Both the position numbers and the translations under genes were made by a program. A model generated the notes under the pieces. It was not told where the DNA came from. It searched no databases and saw only the letters and a list, made by a program, of their open reading frames with translations. This document shows, piece by piece, positions 43,400-54,027 of a DNA stretch of 64,000 bases. This stretch comes from Maniola hyperantus (taxonomy: Eukaryota > Arthropoda > Insecta > Lepidoptera > Nymphalidae), in contig NC_048545.1 of assembly GCF_902806685.2 (NCBI RefSeq), positions 645,001 to 709,000 on the forward strand. Direction: 5' to 3'. Each line of letters begins with the position of its first letter. Within the stretch, counting starts at the first letter, position 1.

Positions 43400-43562
43400 A
43401 AGTCCCGCAAATTGCTAATGCGCGTAGCCACCATTTTAGTGACGTCAGCACTAGACTGAAGTTTCGAGCTAATGGTATATTTTAATTTCGGCTGACGTCA
43501 AAATGCCGTCATTTCGATGTTAATGAGACATGGTTCCAGCGCAATAGCTATTTGCGGGACTT
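43400..43562. mobile_element. MITE, family 'AAGTCCCGCAAATTGCTA', complete
   Basis: AAGTCCCGCAAATTGCTAAT at the left and 'atagctatttgcgggactt' at the right are inverted. It lies between the convergent 3' ends of ppan and Mcm3. Confidence 0.75.
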
Positions 43563-43720
43563 ATACATCAATACTAAATCAACTAACTCAAAAAATGATC
43601 GCAAACCGTGCGCGTTGGGTCCGTGGAAAGTTTTTGACGGACATTTTGTCTACGCATCGGTGATTTTGTCCTCTACGGACAAAAGCCTTTAATCTGTGTA
43701 GGCCCTTAATGATTATATTT

Positions 43721-46700
43721 TTAGATAAGGAAGACCATATCGTCGGCCATCATGACCTGGTTGTCGTTGGTCATGCGCTGCAGCGCCGCGTGGATCTCGT
43801 CGCCGTCGAAGGGCTCGTGGCAGAACTTGTCGTTGAGTTGTGCCGTGATGCGGTCCAGCGGCAGGTTGCTGACGCGCTCCGATCGGAACATTTGCTGCAG
43901 CGTGTCTTTGAACTGCGCCAGACTGGAAAAAAGGATTTTTAATTTTTTAGTAATTTTAAAAAGGAAAAAATATGCAGAATGTTTGTTACAAAAAATGTAA
44001 GAAAATTAGTTGGGCAATGAAATGGTTTACACAGTACCCAGTAGGAAATTTTGCAAATCGAACTTAAAGGCTCCCCCACACAGGCGCGTTATTATCGGTC
44101 GATAATATCACATGCGTTATTATCGGTCGATAATATCGCATGCGTTATTGCGATATCTGTTTTCAGTACATTTTGTATTAGGATGGTCATGTAGTTACAC
44201 ACTGGTGCGATAATAACGCCGCAATGGAAGTAGGACGTATTATCGCAGCAGTGTGTAACTACATGACCATCCTAATACAAAATGTACTGAAAACAGATAT
44301 CGCAATAACGCATGCGATATTATCGACCGATAATAACGCGGCTGTGTGGGGGAGCCTTAAGAGTCTTGAGAAAGAGTCAATTATAGTTTGAAGCATGAAA
44401 ATGATTTCAGGAAAATCATAAGAAAAACTGTTCTTATTTTTCTAATGTTTAAAAACTAGTGAGATAGTAAAGATCAAATTATTCGTCTAACGAAAACGGA
44501 AAGCTAGCAGATAGGACACACTTTTGCATTTATCTATATATACAAAAAGGAAAAGGTGACTGACTGACTGACTAATCTATCAACGCACAGCGCAAACTAT
44601 TGGACGGATCGGGCTGAAATTCGGCATGCAGATAGCTACTGTGACGTAGGCATCGGCTAAGAAAGGATATTTGAAAATGCAACCCCTAAGGGGGTGAAAT
44701 AGCGGTTTGAAATTTGTGTAGTCCACGCGGACGAAGTCTCGAGCATAGGCTTGTAATTAGTATGGATAATGTTCTCACCGGGCAGGGTCTATAGGCTTCT
44801 GGGAGGACCTGGTGGTCCGCTGCGAGGGCTCCGGCTGCGAGGAGTGCGCCACCCGCAGGATGGGCTCGATCTCCTCGTCCGACGAGAACGTGTAGGGATC
44901 CTGCGTCGCGCTGCCTTCCTGAATACAGGCACAGAATACTTATGAAGCCAGAACCAAGCATAAAACGTGAGAAAGAATCGCCAGAACACTTGTTTTATTC
45001 GCTCCGGGTTTCCTGGCCGAAAGTGATGAACATCGGCCTTTAGAATGACATTTCAGGTTTGTAGAGCGTTGTCTCTGTCACTCATACCCATATGACGTTT
45101 TGTCGGCTTCTAAGACCGAGACAGTGCTCTACAAATCTGCTTCTAAAGATTGATGTTCATCAATTTAGGCCGCGTACTGCACCATATATAGGTGTTGTTT
45201 CTCCCATTTTTTTTTGATTCAAAAGAATATTCCCCTTTCCACTCCAACTAAGCGTCAAGCTTGTGCTATGAGCAGGTACGACAATAGCGCAACGGGCGAG
45301 GTTTGAACCGTCGACCTTTCGGTTTTCAGTCCACTCCTTTACCCGTTGAGCTATTGAGGCTAGTAAATTAATAGTCACGACAGACAGACAGACAACCAAG
45401 TGATCGTATAAGGGTTCCTTTTGAGGTACGGAACCCTAAAACGCAACTCACCGTCCGCCTGGTTTTCTTGGGTCTCGGCTGGGCAGGTTCAGCGTCAGAG
45501 CCGTTGGCCTCGTCGCCCGACGACGCGCGCCGCTTGCGACTCTTCTCCTTTGTCAACACCTGGAAAAATATCCTGTGTATTATACACCAAAAAAAAAGGA
45601 GTCAGTGTGGACTGCCGACGGAAGTGAAAAAGAACAACTTAGATTTTTCGTAGTTTTATGAAATACCCAAGTGGTTTTTTTTAACCGACTTCCAAAAAGG
45701 AGGTGGTTCTCAATTCAGCCGCGTCTTTAATGTATGTACACCGATTTTTTCGAGGTTTCTGGACCGATTTGCAAATATTTTTTTAATCAACAGAGGATGT
45801 TTCCGTGGTGGTCCCATAAAAAATTCTGGATCCAACTCTTCAATCCTGATGCTGCAGGGTTACTGTCCGCCTAAGTAAGGTTCAGGAAGTGTTCATAGTG
45901 AATTAATGTTGTAGGTACCAAGCAAACGACTTTATGCTTGGACTCCAAGTCCCAACTCTTCAAACCTTATGATGTAGGGGTACACCACTCCTAAACTATA
46001 GTGATTCAGGAACTGCGGATGGTGCAATTTTATTAAATTTCCTACTTAATTGGCCCCGATTCTCCAGTCTCTCTCTAAACTAAATTTAGAGTATCTGCAT
46101 CCTTTTCTTTTTACTAATGCTAAAAAAGGAACGGAACATGACTTTCACATTTAAAGACTCTAAATTGTAGTGCACAATAGAAATTTAAACAGTAGGTTCG
46201 CCACTGCGCGCTAAAATCACGGGTTTTACCATCTAAAAATTAAATTTAGAACTGTCAAACTGTGTCTGTCCTTTTCATATTACATTAGTAAGAAGAGCAT
46301 GCGAATACTCTAAAATTAGGTTGTGCTCAGAATCAGTGCCATTGTAGCATCTAAAAGTATGGGTAGAGACCCCGAGTTTTGCAAGATATACATTGCGGGT
46401 GTGAAGAATACTAAATCACTAAAACAAACTACAAGGTAAGGTAAATGGTTATTGGTATTGGATTGTGTTGAGGTAGGATAAATAAGCTAAGTTTTTGGTA
46501 GCGTTCTAATAACACTCTGTATTAAGGCTCAAGTCGCATTGACGCAGCAAGCTTACCTTCTTGAAGTAAGCGTAGTGAACCAACTCGATGGCCACGAGTG
46601 CGTCATCTTGCGTCACTTTGAAGTCGAGGCGGCATTTAGCGTGCGCGCTCGACAGGCGGATGAGCGTCTCTAATGTACGCGCTGTCACTGGCTGCGTCTG

Positions 46701-49700
46701 GAACCATAGGAATTGTATTTGGTCACAAATGGCAACGAGCGAAGCGAGCCTCAAATCGTCCCCACTATACATTGTGTTCTTTTTTATTGGGGCAGCACAG
46801 GGAAATCCAAAACCACAGGAGATCAGGGAAACTTTCTTTGTACTGTACATACCATAGAGATATAAAGAGTTGCCCTAATGTCCTATACAAAATAGCGGAT
46901 CGGAAACTAGCTCAAGCTTATCGAAATTTTCATAAGTGTGTAAGAGACAACACTACATTTCGACATAACTATAAAAACAGGGTTTCTGCACAATCCGCCA
47001 TTTGCTGTGCCAGCGTAAGTACTTGTTTTTCTTGTAAATAAATAACCTAATCTTTTGTTATGATAGCTGATTAGCTGATACTATGAACAAGCGCCGCCAT
47101 TTTCTGTGCTAAAAATACAAGGTAAAACCATAAATATTTTTTGTCTATTAGTATAAATACTCTAAGGTACATACCCTGGCCACGTCACTGTCCATCATAT
47201 CCTGGTTCCTGAGGCGGGCGTACTCGTCCGCGATGGTATCACAGGCTTCTTGCGTCAGCTTGGGCTTCATCATGCGCGCTACGTTGATGTATTTCCTCAT
47301 GAACTTTGAGGAAAGGATCTGGTCCTTTTTGCTGCGGCTTTTGCCGTGCAGGAGGGGATCGTACTTTTCGTACATTGTTTCTTTCGTGTCCTGAAAGGGT
47401 ATCAAAGGGTTAAAAGTTGAACATTCATACTAATAAATGCGAACATATTATGTCTATCTGCCTGTCTGTATTTTACCTTTTCACGATTCAATTCTAGACG
47501 GATTTCAGCACAGACCGGTTACTTGTAACCCAAAAAGTTTGGGTTTTCCGGATAAAAGTAGCCAATGTTTGTTTCTGGGATGAGTTCCCAAAGGATTTTA
47601 AAATGAATCAGTTGTTATTGAAAGGCTATTTTAGAAAGTCTGTGTTTTCTCTTACCTCTACTTCATTGTTGTCAGGGTTTTCCGTAGACAACATCTCAAC
47701 TGAAGAGCCCATCGGGAGAACATCTCCGTCTTGCTCTTTCGGATTCCTGAAAAAATTATTATTCAACTCAAAAAACCGGTCAAGTGCGAGTCGGACTCGC
47801 ACACGAAGGGTTCCGCATTAACGGATAAGAATTCTCAAAACTCTCCAGCGCGATTGAGCTTTTAGCTAGTGTGTTGAGTGGAAGTTATCTATATCTGTGC
47901 ATCCGGAGTACGTGCTCTGCTATGAGGTTGTCATGATCCGCGTCTGCGATGTCCAGCATCACAAACAGCAGATCGAAACGAGAGTGTAACGAGTCTTGAA
48001 AGCCGATGTTTTCCGTCAGGGTTCGTACTGGTCGTAACCTCTCTAGCGTGATTTAGTATTATGCAACGCCATCTAGTGTGTTGAGTGAAAGTTATCTATA
48101 TTTGTGCATCCGGAGTACGTGCTCTGCTATGAAGTTGTCATGATCCGCGTCTGCGATGTCCAGCATTACAAACAGCAGATCGAAACGAGAAAGTAACGAG
48201 TCTTGAAGGCCGATGTTTTCCATCGCGTTTTGTACCGGTCGTAAACTCTCTAGCGTGATTGAGTATAACGCAACGCCATCTAGTGTGTTGAGTGGAAGTT
48301 ACCTATATCTGTGCATCCGGAGTACGTGCTCTGCTATGAGGTTGTCATGATCCGCGTCTGCGATGTCCAGCATCACAAATAGCAGATCGAAACGAGAGAG
48401 TAATGAGTCTTGAAGCCCGATGTTTTCCATCGGAGTTTTGTACTGGTCATACTGTGGATAGAAACAAGCATCATGATATTTCCCGTAAATGTAGATAGTA
48501 TTATCATCATGATCAAACCATTACCAGCCCACTACTGAGCCGGATGTCCTCTCAAAGTGAGAAAAGTTTAGGCCATAGTCTGCAACGCTGGCCCAATACA
48601 GATTGGCAGACTTCACACACCTTGAGAACATGGGGAACTCTCAAGCATCATATATCATTGCTTACTACCATAGCTCCATTTTATGTGATAGCTTTTTGAC
48701 GCTAAGACAATGGCATCAGTCGTGGGACAGGACACTATTGGCTCTGCTTGGCTGGATTACGGTGACGGCTCCAGCGATGAAGATCAGCAAGAACTGTCGG
48801 GAGACGATCCGCAGCTGCCCTCCCCCCCTCTCCTCAGCCACCCTCACAACGGGCTATGCGGCAGCGGTAGTCTCAATTGCGACGCGTGCGCGAACTGACT
48901 CCCTTTGAAAAAGGAGCCCGGATGGGTTCGAAACTAGTCGGGCTAGCGTCGACTAAAACACGTGCGTAAAGCCGGGTGTGAGATATGTAGAGTGACTGTA
49001 TAACTTACTCGGCCGTACACAGGGTTGGCGGCGGCCAGCACTGCGCAGCGCGCGTTGAGCGACGCGTGCACGCCTGCCTTGGCGATGGTGACGCGCCCCT
49101 GCTCCATCACCTCGTGTATGGCGGTGCGGTCGATGTCCGACATCTTGTCGAACTCGTCTATGCACACTACTCCTCGGTCGGCCAGCACCATCGCGCCTGC
49201 CTCTAACCTGCACAAGGCATTTGAAAAGATTTCAAAAACCCGCCTGCGGTTACCTATGTACTGTACAGTATGAGTCGAACGTAAATGCGCCCCTGACGAC
49301 GCATTTTGCGCACGACGTTGCGCAGAACACTCATTTTGGGTGTGTGGGAGGTCAGGGAGGTAGCGGGGAGGGTAACAGCGCACGTCTCGCTCCTACATTC
49401 CCGCCAGTTCCTTGATGCGTCTCTCTCGCTATATATCGCTTGCTTAAGCTGAGGTGGAACCTACCGCCGCCCGTTAAGTGATTTAGTTCTCGAGCGTACC
49501 AAGCGTAAGATCGCAAAGCTAACTTTACGCAGACGCATTTAAGTTTCCGAATCCGTGAAAATACGGATATAAAAAATATCTACGACATATGTCATAAGCT
49601 ACTATACAAAACGAAACGTATTAACTCGGATCGGATGCGTGCGTAACCGCCGTTAGGGGGTAAAATAGGGGTTTGAAAGTGAGGTCCACGCGGCATAACT

Positions 49701-52700
49701 AGTGTTCATACAAGCTGACCTGCGGTCGCCAGTCTCCGGGTCAGTGGTGACAGCGGCCGTCAGCCCCACTCCCGAAGAGCCTCTGCCAGTGGTGGTGATG
49801 GCTCGGGGCGCAGTCATCAGCACGTAGCGCAGCAGCTGCGACTTGGCCACTGACGGGTCGCCGATGAGGAGAATGTTGATGTCACTGTAGAACGAATAGT
49901 GACATGTAACCTTTACTTACAATTGAATTCTAAACGCGCGTACAGTACGCGACCAAAAGTGATGGACATCGATCTTTAGAAGGAGATAGATCTTTAGATG
50001 GATAGACACAAGATGGCCTTCTTGATATAATCGTGGCCATGTATAGACGGCGCCAGTGACTTTCTGAGTAGCTCAAATATGTCCAAAGTGAACTGACACT
50101 AAAAATCACTAAAAACAAGACTTACCCTCTAAGTCTCGTGCCATTAGGCAATATCTTCTCCATGCCGCCCAGCAGTAGACACAAAATGGCCTTCTTGATA
50201 TAATCGTGGCCGTGTATAGACGGCGCCAGTGACTTGCTCAGTAGCTCAAACATGTCCAAAGTGGTCCGCTTGGCCAGGTTCTTGCATAGCTTGATGTCTT
50301 CCACTGTGAGGTTCAGGTTCATATCCTTGTTGATTTGTGTCACGTTGTTCGCTATGAGGATTGTTCTGGAAGATACGAATATGTGTTAAGCTTACAGAAA
50401 TATCATCATGATCAATCCATCGCCGGCTCACTACAGAGGACGGATCTCCTCTCAGAGTGAGAAGGGTTTCGGCCATAGTCTACCACGCTGGCCATGTGCG
50501 GATTGGCAGACTTCACACACCTTTGAGAACATTATGGAGAACTCTCAGGCATGCAGGTTTCCTCACGATGTTTTCTTTCACCGTTAAAGCAAGTGATATT
50601 TAATTACTTAAACTTCAGAGTTATCTCTGAAAAGTTAATGGTGCCCGGGATCGAATCCGCGACATTTGATTAGAAGGTGGAAGTCCTAACCACTAGGCTA
50701 GCACAGAAATATATGTTGTGTCAGTTGTTAAGACTCACTATAAATGGAGTCCACACTCAGCAAGCGATGGAGAGAGCTATGCTTGGATATATATAGTGTC
50801 TCTATGTGATCAAATCAGAAATGAGATCTGTAGGAGAACCAGAGCAACCGACATAGCTCAAAGGGTTGATACTATGGGCCTTATAAGGCTCAAAGTCACT
50901 CAGCAAGCGATGAAGAGAGCTATGCTGGAGTCTCTATGTGATCAAATCAGAAATGAGGAGATCTGTAGGAGAACCAGCTGGGCGATTGTCTAAAACCTGC
51001 ATCAATCATTATTACAATCTCAATTGTTCTGATTGGCTGAATTTGTGCGATTCTTGTTGCAACCATGCATTGTGGCCAATAGTGAGCGAGCATTAACCAA
51101 TCAGAGATGATTGCGATCGTGACATTGTAGCTGTCAAACAACCGCGGTAGGGCCACGGAGCAACCGACATAGCTCAATGGGTTGATACTATGGGCCTTAT
51201 AAGGCTCAAAGTCACTCAGCAAGCGATGGAGAGAGCTATGCTGGAGTCTCTATGTGATCAAATCAGAAATGAGGAGATCTGTAGGAGAACCAGAGCAACC
51301 GACATAGCTCAATGGGTTGCAAAGTTTAAGTGGCAATGGACACGCCACATAGTTTGAAAACCTGATGAGACAGTGTGGTCCCAAGGTGGTAGAAACACCA
51401 CACACCCACACCAGAAAGCGCAGCATTGGAAGACCAGACTCAGGATTTGTAGGGAACATAATATGATATACCTGAAGGTGCCCGCAGTGAAGCTCCCCTG
51501 CTTGTTGGGCAGGCAGCGGTAGTTGCCCACCACTTGCACCCTGTCCCCCGGCTTGCACAAGTCCACCAGGTCGTCATCACACACCACGTCCACGCTGCGC
51601 GGCAGCTGCCCCGCGGGCGCGCGCTCCGGCATCTCTTGGATAGTCAGAGTTTGGTGATCCTTGTAACGGGATAGACCATACTCTGTCTCTAGAGGATTCC
51701 CATCATCATCCTGGACAGAGAAATGTCTTTCAAGTCCTAGCAGCAGATTTTGAGGATTGTATTAGGTTAACCCTAAATTGCCATCTAACCAAGTCATCAT
51801 CATCATCATAAACCGATAGACGTCCACTGCTGGACATGCAACGGTCTTGCGCCACCTGACCCAGTGGATCTAGCCCAGTGGTAAGTAATAATACAGTCTA
51901 AGTTGGAGGGGATATGGCAGTTTTATTAAACTCATACCCCTTATCAGCTTTTTTCTATTATTTGGCAACTTGCTTGCTGGTGCTTTTTGAGAGGCGAGAT
52001 GTTTCAAACTAATAGAAGATTTGCTTAACATTTAAAAGCACTTTTGTTGTTGTTTTGTTAACAAAAGTTGTTTGATAAAATATATGTAGATATTTGACCT
52101 TTGTAGGATAAATAGCTGAAGTGGGGAAAGCCTCAAAGGAAGTCAGATCAGTGTACTTCCTCTCCATGACTTTCTTGGTGGCAGGACAGTAATGCACGCT
52201 GCGCACCACCTTGGGCCTCACCAGCGACACCCTCGTCACGATGCCCTCTACACATATCAGGTTGCCAAGGTACCTACAAGAAAAGTGGAAAAATTCATAA
52301 TTATACAGAATCCAAGTTTTCAATTTCAACAAATTGACAAGAGGGACTTATCAGTGAACTATTCATCATCACGATCAACCCATCGCCGGCTCACTACAGA
52401 GCATGGGTCTCCTCACAGAAAGTGAGAAGGGGTTTGGCCATAATCTACCACGCTGGCTATGTGCAGATTGGTAGGCTTCACATACCTTTGAGAACATTAC
52501 AGAGAACTATTAGTCTTGAGGGAATTCTCAGTTTGATCCTGAATCGACCATATTTCAAATATTAGGCTATGGGTGTACGCAAAATCAAAGAAAAATAGGT
52601 CTACCTAGCATCAAATATACTAACATTTGCCTGCCAGTGACGTCGAAGCGTCGACGTTTTATTAGAAGTGCCCTAACTGTCTTGAACTATGCCATAAGGC

Positions 52701-53255
52701 CATTATCACCATAAGGTAAATAAAGTATCAAATAATAGAAAACACTGTATCTATCTCATTCTCTCGCAAGCTAAATCCGTCACAAGTAAAATCGTAAGGT
52801 AGACATAATATGTGATTGTCTCTTACCTTGATGTCAAGCTTCTAGGTGTAACATGTTTTGTGCCAAAACTTCCTGAGAAAGCAACAAAGAACTCCTCTTG
52901 CTGTTTGGCATAAGTAGGGTCTATAGAAGATACGTATTCTTTTAAAGCTTTCTGAAACGCTATCTGCTCTTCGAAGGCGGTTTCTAATAAGTTTTTTGCT
53001 CTCTCAGGATTTTTTCTTCTAAGGTCATTTATGTTCACAATAAGTCGTCTGCTCTCTTCACCGATCATCGATTTCACTTTTTGCATATAAATGCCTTGAT
53101 CCTCCTAGAAAGGATATAAAATATTGTAATTTTAAATTAATAAGATTGATTGATGACATTGTAGGTTATAAAATGAACTTTACTTCATCGTCCAAAAATT
53201 CCAGGTACTCTCGCTGCAGTTCCCTTAAACGTTGATCGAAATCACCGTCTTCCAT
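43721..53255 (-). CDS. Mcm3: MCM3, replicative helicase subunit
   Basis: Fourteen minus-strand exons keep frame: 53255-53184, 53104-52827, 52273-52099, 51710-51472, 50365-50126, 49884-49720, 49207-49009, 48451-48303, 47746-47656, 47390-47175, 46697-46557, 45559-45452, 44918-44779 and 43922-43721, giving 804 aa (human 808). MCM3 is one of six AAA+ subunits of the MCM2-7 helicase that unwinds DNA at replication origins and forks. An N-terminal OB/zinc-like domain (YLGNLICVEGIVTRVSLVRPK) is followed by Walker A GDPSVAKS at about 342-349, Walker B CIDEFDKM at about 404, and the arginine finger SRFD at 475-478. VTARTLETLIRL comes next, then an acidic/basic linker with KRR and KKTRR (nuclear signal type) and the winged-helix end DNQVMMADDMVFLI. 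Exons 5 and 8 have stray copies in neighbouring introns. Confidence 0.98.
44068..44357. mobile_element. 290-bp foldback MITE with TAA target duplication
   Basis: AGGCTCCCCCACACA at the left mirrors TGTGTGGGGGAGCCT at the right, and TAA flanks both ends (44065-44067 and 44358-44360). The arms pair almost throughout (over 100 bp), leaving a loop of roughly 40 bp. The left arm has an extra 27-bp internal duplication of 'ttattatcggtcgataatat'. A TAA target and no transposase suggest a PIF/Harbinger-type MITE, by inference. It lies in the last intron of Mcm3. Confidence 0.8.
44533..44757 (-). repeat. Interspersed repeat G1
   Basis: 'aggtgactgactgactgact', 'gatcgggctgaaattcggca' and 'cgcggacgaagtctcgagca', in the last intron of Mcm3. 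Confidence 0.65.
45011..45179. mobile_element. Palindromic MITE ('GTACGCGG' family)
   Basis: 'ctggccgaaagtgatgaaca' pairs with 'tgttcatcaatttaggccgc'. The interior is 'gtttgtagagcgttgtctct...gacagtgctctacaaat'. Confidence 0.65.
45205..45440 (-). repeat. SINE S1 plus repeat R fragment
   Basis: S1 copy (45205-45365) with 'gggcgaggtttgaaccgtcg', followed by 'cgacagacagacagacaacc' and 'ttttgaggtacggaacccta', the start of repeat R in reverse. It ends just before Mcm3 exon 12. Confidence 0.7.
45689..46060. repeat. Interspersed repeat 'ACCGACTTCCAAAAAGGAGG'
   Basis: 'taaccgacttccaaaaagga' to 'tcaggaactgcggatggtgc', with an internal duplication of 'ccaactcttcaa(t/a)cct(g/t)atg'. Short pieces of the same family occur at about 3030, 23520 and 28658. 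Confidence 0.6.
46061..46340. mobile_element. Probable MITE with paired arms
   Basis: 'ctaaatttagagtatctgca' and 'tttctttttactaatgctaa' at the left pair with 'cattagtaagaagagcatgc' and 'gaatactctaaaattaggtt' at the right. It lies in Mcm3 intron 11. Confidence 0.5.
47420..47600 (-). repeat. Interspersed repeat G2, diverged
   Basis: 'catactaataaatgcgaaca', 'ccgtttacttgtaacc'-like body and 'gagttcccaaaggatttta', in Mcm3 intron 9. Confidence 0.5.
47840..48243 (-). pseudogene. Two broken tandem copies of Mcm3 exon 8
   Basis: Exon 8 (48451-48303) and the start of its downstream intron are repeated twice more with a 207-bp period; the marker 'gtgttgagtg' recurs at 47871, 48078 and 48285. Both extra copies lack the acceptor AG, have lost the donor (GGTAACT became GATAACT), and carry a one-base deletion near the start that shifts frame. 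The copy nearer 47.9 kb also gains an early TGA. Much of the remaining codon text (LLFVMLDIADADHDN) is still identical, so the duplication is fairly recent. They cannot be spliced as normal exons. Confidence 0.85.
48490..48670 (-). repeat. SINE S2 fragment
   Basis: 'catgatcaaaccattaccag', 'aggccatagtctgcaacgct' and 'cacaccttgagaacatgggg', in Mcm3 intron 7. Confidence 0.6.
48780..48985. repeat. Repeat related to 13909-14070
   Basis: 'cgacgcgtgcgcgaactgac', 'gggttcgaaactagtcgggc', 'tagcgtcgactaaaacacgt' and 'gtaaagccgggtgtgagata'. The same order is found at 55455-55600 and, with inverted arms, at 13909-14070. Confidence 0.6.
49263..49550. mobile_element. MITE, family 'GAGCGTAAATGCGCC', partial
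   Basis: 'gtcgaacgtaaatgcgcccc' through 'gaggtagcggggagggtaac' to 'acgcagacgcatttaagttt'. It matches 61497-61840. The right end runs into a 'ccgtgaaaatacgg' MITE fragment (49550-49655). Confidence 0.65.
50003..50090 (-). pseudogene. Partial copy of Mcm3 exon 5 in the next intron, frame open
   Basis: 88 bp match exon 5 (50176-50262) at an offset of about 172 bp. On the minus strand they read LDIFELLRKSLAPSIHGHDY and IKKAILCL with only a few changes (M to I, S to R) and no stop. An AG acceptor-like 'gatttttag' lies upstream, but no donor follows the copy. A half copy of the 'GTACGCGG' MITE (49938-50002) abuts it. Probably a pseudo-exon. Confidence 0.75.
50395..50706 (-). repeat. SINE S2, near complete
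   Basis: 'atcatgatcaatccatcgcc', 'accacgctggccatgtgcgg', 'gaactctcaggcatgcaggt' and 'ggatcgaatccgcgac', ending 'cctaaccactaggctagcac', the complement of the tRNA-like head. Confidence 0.75.
50740..51345 (+). pseudogene. Tandemly repeated C-terminal LINE fragment
   Basis: Three partial tandem units read in the plus direction QAMKRAMLESLCDQIRNEE, then RRTRATDIAQRV, and in the last unit AKFKWQWTRHIV. This matches the end of reverse-transcriptase polyproteins of lepidopteran LINEs. A family C repeat (50982-51157) interrupts the second unit at 'gtaggagaaccag'. The frames are broken, so this is a dead remnant. It lies in Mcm3 intron 4. Confidence 0.65.
50982..51157. repeat. Family C repeat inside the LINE fragment
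   Basis: 'ttgtctaaaacctgcatcaa' to 'ctgtcaaacaaccgcggtag', nearly identical to 9858-10032. Confidence 0.75.
52360..52510 (-). repeat. SINE S2 fragment
   Basis: 'catcatcacgatcaacccat', 'ctaccacgctggctatgtgc' and 'ttgagaacattacagagaac', in Mcm3 intron 2. Confidence 0.65.
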
Positions 53256-54027
53256 GGTTCAATTTACTTTTACTAAATACTACTTAATATTTCATGGGTA
53301 AAGATGAAACAAAGAAGCAAGAACTTTACCACAACTTTACTGTTTGTGTTTGTTTGTCAAAAATTCATAACTTTAGCGCCAAATTATAGTGTCATGTCAA
53401 CTCAACTGTCAAGTAAGCCCTTCGGTGCCCTTCGGCCTCCACATACTCTATGGCCCGCCAACTAGGCTTGGCTGTTGACTCAGACACAGATCACTATATA
53501 CTAGTCTAGGTTGACTCAGTGGCAAATAATTTGCATGTACTACTACGTGGTGTATTCCTGTGTCGATGCTCAGTGGTCCACTCAAGTCACAGACTCAAGT
53601 TCCAGGGCCGTAAAATAAATTAAAAAAAAAAAAAAAAAACAGACTCAAGTGGTCCACCACAGAGTACTTTGTAAAATATAAGGTCCACGGGTCCACCACC
53701 GGGGTCCAAGGAGGCGGCCTTTAGGTTGGGTCATAGATTAGGTTGGGTTGTGGATCTGCGAATGTCATATTGTGCTGTCTGTCAAATCTGTGGTCAAATT
53801 TGAAATTTTTGTCAAAATCAAATTTTAAAAAAGCAGTGTTTTTAGAATTCAATACCAATGTCCAATACCATTATGTTAAAAGTACTCTGTGATTCAATAC
53901 ACTGTAGTCTGTGAATTCAATTAAAGTTTTAATTTTATTTAGAGCTAGAAAAATAATTTGCGTACGCTGGCAGTCAGTTTTTCATAGATGTAAATGGCCT
54001 AGGTCTTATTCACTACAAGGTTCTACA
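53256..54027. promoter_or_regulatory. Divergent upstream region of Mcm3 and OVCA2-like gene
   Basis: About 770 bp between divergent start codons. It contains an A-run (53619-53638) and a GGTCCAC-rich patch (53640-53715). Core promoter motifs were not confidently found. In the OVCA2 direction a GTG-initiated frame from 53911 runs into the gene, but its first ATG is at 54028. Confidence 0.5.

Noticed and set aside
53911..54027. Longer N-terminus for the OVCA2-like protein
   Set aside because: The extra frame starts with GTG and has no ATG before 54028; family proteins start close to the KILAFHAYRQNG strand.
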